From Epithemia pelagica (lineage: Eukaryota; Bacillariophyta; Bacillariophyceae; Surirellales; Surirellaceae): a DNA stretch of 64,000 nucleotides. The stretch covers positions 1,550,001 to 1,614,000 of the forward strand of contig OX337234.1 in NCBI GenBank assembly GCA_946965045.2, read 5' to 3'. This document shows positions 56,201-64,000 of the stretch, piece by piece; the first letter of the stretch is position 1; each line of letters begins with the position of its first letter. A model generated the notes under the pieces. The model did no database searches, was not told the DNA's origin, and saw only the letters and a list, made by a program, of their open reading frames with translations. The position numbers were made by a program, and so were the translations under genes.

Positions 56201-58401
56201 AGGGAGAAGAATAGGAGAGACCAAACTGATTCTTCTACTGTCACGATCAGTAACACAGAAGCGAAAAGGCAAGTCTGATCTATATTATTAGTACTCTCCA
56301 TCAAGAGAAGAGACGTTCTAGTTTCAGGTATTTGGCATTTCTATCCGCGTACTAACTATGTCTTTGTACTACAAGAAGTTCGGAAACGACAAGCACACAT
56401 CCTAGAGCGGAGGTGACATCCATAAAGAAGAAACATATTCGTCCCACTTTCGAAGATATGGCATCGGATCAGACGATTTCGAGACTCACATGTACACAGG
56501 AGACCTATGCCAAGTACGAAAAGAAGAAAACGCAACGTATAAGTGAAACAGTGGTCGCCATGTCGCATCGGAACGAAAGTGCACATGAAAGAATGTGCTA
56601 CTTTGTTTTGGACAAGGACATCGATCGAATAAGGATGTTATCGCATCTACTGCAGCGTTGCTTTGGAAGTTACGACGATCAAGATTGTTTTGGTTTGTCG
56701 TTCGAAAAGGATATGATACAACGGAAGGTCGATATGAAAGATATCCCGAGTGTCTTTGCACGTATCCCAGAAATATCCAACAAGGCTATGGATGATGTTG
56801 TGGAGACAAGAGATGACGTTGTCAGTCATTCGAACATTATACCAGAATGTTGTCCTATGATTGTTGCTCAAATCCCGGTGGGTCTTGTAACTAAAACGAT
56901 CCACAATGCATTCATATTGGAATGTACCTTGTCCAGGACAAGATATAGAGAAATCAGGAAGAAGACAACACATGTGTCGTCCTCTATATTCGAAGATCCT
57001 GTCATGATGATTCGGACTAACAAAAATTTATGCCTTGACGAAAATGATCACCTCTTCAGAGATATCATTATCCTCTTCCCTTTGGCTGGGGTTTTTTATA
57101 CATGTGTGCGTCAATTTCAAGAACTATCAAGGTCGTCCGACATCACATCGTCATCAGTCCCACTACCGTTGTCTTGGTTACGTCTGCGACACAAAGATGG
57201 CCAACCTGCAAGTAATGCATTCTTGAAAAAGATTCATCGTTGTTGGAGTCTAGATTGGGGTGAACATCTTACTAATAATGGCAAAACTGTGAAGGAATGT
57301 TACCAATGGTCCGATGTGGAGGATGGGAGCCCACTTTTACCGCCTGACGTGTACCTCGATGACAAGGGAAAGATCGAAAAGCCAGGGAATAAACAGTCAA
57401 TGACACATCACATGTCACGGGAACAATATCGAACAAGGCTGATTATAAACAGGAATGACTCAGATAAGAAAGGGAGTCGGAGATATGTTAGTGGTGCTTT
57501 GCATCGAAACCTATGGTTGCAAATGTCGTCCGGTACACACCCAAGGCCACTGGTATACGACCATCGTATTCGGGGAAACATTACTTTCATTGTTCGGACA
57601 CGCCGAAATGATGGGAGACCAGAGTCACTTAGTTACATTCGAGTGACATCCCTGGTACGGAAGGACCAGACGTTGTTGGACCTATTACACCACAGAGCAA
57701 GGGAATTTACACGTACTGGGTCTCTGAGAAAGGCGGCCAATGCCAGATGTAATAAGGGAGACTTGGGATCTATGACTACTGTTGGTAATACTGCGGCAAG
57801 AGGAAACGGTTCTACTTTCGTTTCCGAGAAATTATTTACAAAGGACAAGACATTATCGATGATACTGCCGAAAATAAGTACAGCGGCAAAAAGGTTCTGT
57901 GAACGCGAATATCCTGGGGTGATTCCAACATTCCGGTATCTAGAAGATTCAGCTGGCGAAGAAATGCCTAGTGAATTCGGAGGAAGAGTCGGAGGTATGA
58001 CCTCAGCCATTACCCTGAGTTTGAACCTCATGAACACGACACATTATGATGTTCACGATGGTTCTGTTTCATTCGCAATCTGGACAGAGACAATCCCAGG
58101 TGACTCCCAAAATTGGTTCTTTGTTTTGCCGAATATTCTTGTGGAGTATGATGGTACTACATACCATGGTCTTTGTATACAACTATTTCATGGGGTTTCG
58201 GTTCTATGGGATGGACGTGTGATCCGGCATGGAACGTCAATACACACACAAAGACAACATAAAGATGGGAACATGAAGAACGACACTATTAGTTGGTTTT
58301 GGGCAGTAAGTTCTATGTCTATGAATGCAACTGTCAACGAAACAAGAGAGGACCATGGTATAACCAAGACGGTTCAAGGCATTCGTAGCGGAACATTATA
58401 A
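53270..58401 (+). CDS. Large RING-finger protein fused to a possible 2-oxoglutarate/Fe(II) oxygenase-like domain (two exons, proposed)
   Basis: Exon 1 is 53270-56268 and exon 2 is 56376-58401. The join is proposed because exon 1 runs into AG|GCAAGT, a textbook GC-AG donor, and the 107-bp intron has a TACTAAC branch point at 56350-56356. It ends acaag, and phase 2 matches. The result is about 1674 residues. If unspliced, the first protein ends at 56278 (1002 residues) and a second begins near 56458. Exon 1 has a KR-rich linker, a central domain of unknown type, paired Cys (CSTCG, CPTC, CSICG) and a RING finger at about 863-920 (CAIC..RCGHKFCRVC..CPLC), typical of E3 ubiquitin ligases. Exon 2 ends in a beta-rich domain with NTTHYDVHDGSVSFAIW and LWDGRVIRHGTS, giving a HxD...H pattern. 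Oxygenase identity is inferred only. Confidence 0.55.
56269..56375 (+). other. Proposed GC-AG intron with tandem acceptor
   Basis: The donor is AG|GCAAGT, the branch point is TACTAAC, 19 bases before the acceptor, and the acceptor is acaag|aag. A second AG three bases on (56378) would also keep the frame and add or drop one residue. The frame of exon 2 is open upstream only to 56356, inside the intron, which agrees with the join. Confidence 0.6.
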
Positions 58402-58945
58402 ATTCTTTCTGGATGCATTCATCACCAAGGAAAAACAAATTCAGGGAGCATTCCACGTCTTTTGCTTCTTACGAGCACTCTGGTGTGATACACCAGCAGC
58501 ATGTTTCTTTGGATTTTCCTGTGCTATATGATAACATGCAGTAAAAATAGGCATATAGTTGCGAAAGGAGCAACCAGGTGGTGAAGAAATCAGCCACAAT
58601 GCCCATTGTTTCTCGGTGTGCTATCACTGCTACGAAGACAAAACGAAACTTCAACATCAAATCGTGTATTCGAGATGAGATTCTATATTGCAACAGTATT
58701 CAACCAAGACGAGTCTTCCATCTTTTATACGATATCGAACGGTCTTCTCGAAGAGTAATGGTAAGAGGATTTCTGTTTGCGGTTGCAAGAGGATGTACTT
58801 CGGAGAAAACAACTGATCCTGACTATATCTCAGTTCTTATCGTTTTTATGGGGAAAAATTCAAATAACGCTAAGAATTTCTGAGTCTTGTTTGCTTTGTC
58901 ATACGATTCAATGGAGGATAAAATGAGCCTACGAAATTTTTAGTC
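58402..58945. other. Spacer with a possible decayed Copia fragment on the minus strand
   Basis: On the minus strand at 58693-58469 a 74-codon frame includes LKFRFV...VADFFTTWLL, which loosely recalls the end of Copia RNase H (a HFVRE-type step, then ADFFTK-L). The spacing is shorter than usual, so this is weak. A 101-codon frame on the plus strand (58578-58883) has no recognised motif and no ATG at its beginning. Confidence 0.25.
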
Positions 58946-61900
58946 AATGTCAAGGCCAACGCTATATCGGTATGGTCTATTGCAAGCCTTTCTCGTCACA
59001 GATCACGAGATCCGATCCTATGGTATCCATAAAAATGATACACTAAGGGTCTCTTCCAAAATCTGGACCGATTCCATGAAGAGAAGGATCTCTTTGCTCC
59101 ATGTCCATACAATTTTGGCACGGCGACAACGCCAAACCGATCTGATCTATTGCAAGCCTTTATCTTGACGGCACATGAGATCAGAGCCTATGGTATACAT
59201 GGCTATGATATCCCGAGGATATGTACCAAGACCTGGGTCGATTCGATGAACAGAAAAATGTCTTTCCTCCAAGAAGTCTATGGAAGTTTGGGACGACGAC
59301 AACGCCGCACCGGTGTGGTCTACAACAAGAATTTAGGTCAATGATAGACGAGATCAGCGCCTATGACGTCCATGCCTATGATACCACAAGTGTCTCTACC
59401 AGTTTTGAAGCGATTCAATTTATAGAAGGGTGTCTTTGCTCCATGTCCATGGAAGTTTGGGACATCGACAACACGACACTGGTATGGTCTACAACAAGAC
59501 TTTTGGTCCGCGATAGACGAGTTCAGAGCCTATGACATCCATGCCTATGATACCCCAAGTGTGTCTACCGAAATTTGGAGCGATTCAAGTTATAGAAGGG
59601 TGTCTTTGCTACATGTCCATGGAAGTTTGGGATATCGACAACGCGAGACTGGTATGGTCTAAAACAAGACTTTTGGTCTGCGATACATGAGTTCAGAGCC
59701 TAAGACGTCCATTCCTGTGATACCCCAAGTGACTCTACAGAAATTTCGAGCAATTCAAGTTATAGAAGGGTGTCTTTGCTCCATGTCCATGGAAGTTTGG
59801 GACATCGACAACATGACACTGGTATGGTCTACAACAAGACTTTTGGTCCGCAATAGACGAGTTCAAAGCCTATGATCTCCATGCCTATGATACCCCAAGT
59901 GTGTCTACCGAAATTTGGAGCGATTCAAGTTATAGAAGAGTGTCTTTGCTCCATGTCCATGGAAGTTTGGTACAACGACAACGCCACACCGATATGGTCT
60001 ACAACAAGACTTTTGGTCCATGGTAGATGAGTTCAGAGCCTATGATATCCATGCCTATGATACCCCAAGTGGCTCTACCGAAATTTGGAGCGATTCAAGT
60101 TATAGAAGGGTGTCTTTGTTCCACGTCCATGGAAGTTTGGGACATCGACAACACGACACTGGTATGGTCTACAACAAGACTTTTGGTCCGCTATAGACGA
60201 GTTCAGAGCCTATGACATCCATGCCTATGATACCCCAAGTGTGTCTACCGAAATTTGGAGCGATTCAAGTTATAGAAGAGTGTCTTTGCTCCATGTCCAT
60301 GGAAGTTTGGTACAACGACAACGCCACACCGGTATGGTCTACTACAAGACTTTTGGTCCATGGTACACGAGTTCAGAGCCTATGACGTCCATTCCTGTGA
60401 TACCCCAAGTTTGTCTACCGAAATTTCGAGCGATTCAAGTTATAGAAGGGTGTCTTTGCTCCATGTCCATGGAAGTTTGGGACAACGACAACGCCACACC
60501 GGTATGGTCTACAAGAAGACTTTTGGTCCGCGATTACGAGTTCAGAGCCTATGATCTCCATGCCTATGATACCCCAAGTGTCTCTACCGAAATTTGGAGC
60601 GATTCAAGTTATAGAAGAGTGTCTTTGCTCCATGTCCATGGAAGTTTGGTACAACGACAACGCCACACCGATATGGTCTACAACAAGACTTTTGGTCCAT
60701 GGTAGATGAGTTCAGAGCCTATGATATCCATGCCTATGATACCCCAAGTGTGTCTACCGAGATTAGGAGCGATTTAAGTTATAGAAGGGTGTCTTTGCTC
60801 CATGTCCATGAAAGTTTGGTACAACGACAACGCCACACCGGTATGGTCTACAACAAGACTTTTAGTCCGCGATAGACGAGTTCAGAGCCTATGACATCCA
60901 TACCTATGATACCCCAAGTGTCTCTACCGAGATTTGGAGCGATTCAAGTTATAGAAGAGTGTCTTTGCTCCATGTCCATGGAAGTTTGGTACAACGACAA
61001 CGCCACACCGGTATGGTCTACAAGAAGACTTTTGGTCCGCGATTACGAGTTCAGAGCCTATGATCTCCATGCCTATGATACCCTAAGTGTCTCTACCGAA
61101 ATTTAGAGCGATTCAAGTTATAGAACGGTGTCTTTGCTCCATGTCCATGGAAGTTTGGTACAACGACAACGCAACAGTGGTATGGTCTACAACAAGACTT
61201 TTGGTCCGCGATTACGAGTTCAGAGCCTATGACATCCATGCCTATGATACCCCAAGTGTGTCTACCAAAATTTGGAGCGATTCAAGTTATAGAAGGGTGT
61301 CTTTGCTCCATGTCCATGGAAGTTTGGGACATCGACAACACGACACTGGTATGGTCTACAACAAGACTTTTGGTTTGAGATGCACGAGTTCAAGGCCCAT
61401 GACATCCATACCTATGATACCCCAAGTGTCTCTACCGAGATTTGGAGCGATTCAAGTTATAGAAGAGTGTCTTTGCTCCATGTCCATGGAAGTTTGGTAC
61501 AACGACAACGCCACACCGGTATGGTCTACAAGAAGACTTTTGGTCCGCGATTATGAGTTCAGAGCCTATGATATCCATGCCTATGATACCCCAAGTGTCT
61601 CTACCGAAATTTAGAGCGATTCAAGTTATAGAACGGTGTCTTTGCTCCATGTCCATGGAAGTTTGGTACAACGACAACGCCACACCGGTATGGTCTACAA
61701 CAAGACTTTTAGTCCGCGATAGACGAGTTCAGAGCCTATGACATCCATACCTATGATACCCCAAGTTTCTCTACCGAGATTTGGAGCGATTCAATTTATA
61801 GAAGGGTGTCTTTGCTCCATGTCCATGGAAGTTTGGGACATCGACAACGCGACACTGGTATGGTCTACAACAAGACTTTTGGTCCGCGATAGATGAGTTC

Positions 61901-64000
61901 AGAGCATATGATATCCATTCCTGTGATACCCCAAGTGTCTCTACCGAAATTTGGAGTGATTCAAGCTTTAGAATGGTGTCTTTGCTCTATGTCCATGGAA
62001 GTTTGGTACATTTGGAAGTTTGGGACATCGACAACACGACACTGGTATGGTCTACAACAAGACTTTTGGTCTGCGATACACGAGTTCAAAGTCTATGACA
62101 TCCATGCCTATGATACCCCAATTGTCTCTACCGGAATTCGGAGCGATTCAAGTTATAGAAGGGCGTCTTTGCTCCATGTCCATGGAAGTTTGGGAAATGG
62201 ACAACGCGACACTGGTATGGTCTACAACAAGACTTTTGGTCTGCGATAAACGAGTTCAGAGCCTATGACGTCCATTCCTGTGATACCCCAAGTGACTCTA
62301 CAGAAATTTCGAGCAATTCAAGTTATAGAAGGGTGTCTTTGTTCCATGTCCATGGAAATTTGGTACATCGACAACACGACACTGGTATGGTCTACAACAA
62401 GACTTTTGGTCCGCGATAGACGAGTTCAGAGCCTATGACATCCATGCCTATGATACCCCAAGTGTCTCTACCCCAAGTGTCTCTACCGAACTTTGGAGCG
62501 ATTCAAGTTATAGAAGGGTGTCTTTGCTCCATGTCCATGGAAGTTTGGGACATGACAACGCAACAGTGGTATGGTCTATAACAAGACTTTTGGTCTGCGA
62601 TAGACGAGTTCAGAGCCTATGACATCCATGCCTATGATACCCCAAGTGTCTCTACCGAACTTTGGAGCGATTCAAGTAATAGCAGAGTGTCTTTGCTCCA
62701 TGTCCATGGAAGTTTGGGACATCCACAAGGCGATACTGATATGGTCTACAACAAGACTTTTGGTTCGCGATAGACGAGTTCAGAGCCTATGACATCCATG
62801 CCTATGATACCCCAAGTGTGTCTACCGCAATTTAAAGCAATTTAAATTATAGAAGTTTGTCTTTGCTCCATGTCCATGGAAGTTTGGGACATCGACAACG
62901 CAACAGTGGTATGGTCTATAACAAGACTTTTGGTCCGCGATAGACGAGTTCAGAGCCTATGACATCCATGCCTATGATACCCCAAGTGTTTCTACCGAAA
63001 TTTGGAGCGATTCAAGTTATAGAAGAGTGTCTTTGCTCCATGTCCATGGAAGTTTGGTACAACGACAACGCCACACCGGTATGGTCTACAACAAGACTTT
63101 TAGTCCGCGATAGACGAGTTCAGAGCCTATGACATCCATGCCTATGATACCCCAAGTGTCTCTACCGAGATTTGGAGCGATTCAAGTTATAGAAGAGTGT
63201 CTTTGCACCATGTCCATGGAAGTTTGGTACAACGACAACGCCACACCGGTATGGTCTACAACAAGAGTTTTGGTCCGCGATAGACGAGTTCAGAGTTTAT
63301 GATATCCATGCCTATGATACCCCAAGTGTCTCTACCGAAATTCGGAGCGATTCAAGTTATAGAAGGGTGTCTTTGCTCCATAACCATGGAAGTTTGGGAA
63401 ATGGACATCGCGACACTGGTATGGTCTACATCAAGACTTTTGGTCTGCGATACACGAGTTCAGAGCCTATGACGTCCATTCCTGTGATACCCCAAGTGAC
63501 TCTACAGAAATTTCGAGCGATTCAAGTTATAGAAGGGTGTCTTTGCTCCATGTCCATGGATATTTGGTACATCGACAACACAATACTGGTATGGTCTACA
63601 ACAAGACTTTTGGTCCGCGATAGACGAGTTCAGAGCCTATGACATCCATGCCTATGATACCCCAAGTGTGTCTACCAAAATTTGGAGCGATTCAAGTTAT
63701 AGAAGGGTGTCTTTGCTCCATGTCCATGGAAGTTTGGGACATCGACAACACGACACTGGTATGGTCTACAACAAGACTTTTGGTTTGAGATGCACGAGTT
63801 CAAGGCCCATGACATCCATGCCTATGATACCCCAAGTGTGTCTACCGAGATTTGGAGCGATTCAAGTTATAGAAGAGTGTCTTTGCTCCATGTCCATGGA
63901 AGTTTGGTACAACGACAACGCCACACCGGTATGGTCTTCAACAAGACTTTTGGTCCGCGATAGACGAGTTCAGAGCCTATGACATCCATGCCTATGATAC
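58946..64000. repeat. Satellite array, 170-bp unit, about 30 copies, running off the window
   Basis: The phrase gagttcagagcctatgacat recurs with 170-bp spacing: 59521, 59691, 59861, 60031, 60201, 60371, 60540, 60710 and so on to the last base of the window. Each unit contains ataccccaagtgt, gattcaagttatagaag, tgtctttgctccatgtccat, ggaagtttgg, a variable step, tggtatggtctacaacaaga and cttttggt. The variable step has two main forms, gacatcgacaacacgacact and tacaacgacaacgccacacc. The first two to three units (58946-59350) are clearly more diverged than the interior. Since 170 is not divisible by three, short open frames switch phase every unit and are not regarded as genes. Confidence 0.93.

Noticed and set aside
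59221-63982. Short plus-strand frames in the 170-bp satellite that resemble each other
   Set aside because: They repeat because the DNA repeats; the unit is not a multiple of three and each frame is cut within one to three units.
31190-64000. CRISPR array among the regular repeats
   Set aside because: The units are long (105-170 bp) and contiguous, without unique spacers, in DNA that is plainly eukaryotic.

Overview
The window looks like nuclear DNA of a diatom. Protein genes are packed closely and carry short spliceosomal introns (60-134 bp). A dihydroxy-acid dehydratase carries a signal peptide followed by an A|F cleavage motif, the bipartite plastid address of diatoms and other algae with a red secondary plastid. 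A Copia element at 37.5-44.1 kb has the gag and pol features I know from diatom (CoDi-type) retrotransposons. No species is named; I see no feature that would fix it.

Region 1 (about 0.7-20.6 kb) is ordinary host DNA. It holds a ubiquitin-specific protease (-), a SET-domain protein with a signal peptide (+), an MFS transporter (+), a probable mitochondrial GatC (+), a six-exon RAD51 (-), a plastid dihydroxy-acid dehydratase (+), a long disordered protein with two ubiquitin-interacting motifs (-), and a large helical protein of unknown role (+). Three of the gene pairs are divergent and share short upstream regions. Most of these genes needed intron joins, and each join given here was checked for splice-site dinucleotides and reading phase.

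Region 2 (about 21-51 kb) is accessory DNA made of mobile elements and debris. A convergent pair (21.6-27.2 kb) holds a large Cys-rich transposase-like gene and a second frame with one stop codon. Then come gene fragments with isolated in-frame stops (28.7-33.6 kb), a 127-131 bp tandem array containing TTAGGG motifs, and a Helitron (34.0-47.1 kb) whose Rep-helicase gene is split by a Copia retrotransposon just after the Rep tyrosine motif. A second Helitron copy (48.0-50.8 kb) is an internally deleted derivative that keeps most of the helicase.

Region 3 (about 51.6-64 kb) is satellite-rich. A 105-bp minisatellite (51.6-53.1 kb) and a 170-bp satellite (58.95 kb to the window end) flank one large gene. 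I interpret that gene as a single two-exon unit encoding a RING-finger protein fused to a C-terminal domain that resembles a 2-oxoglutarate/Fe(II) oxygenase. This gene between two satellites, the nested Helitron/Copia pair and the cut-down Helitron copy are the parts most worth a second look. All calls come from reading the sequence; no database or alignment search was run.
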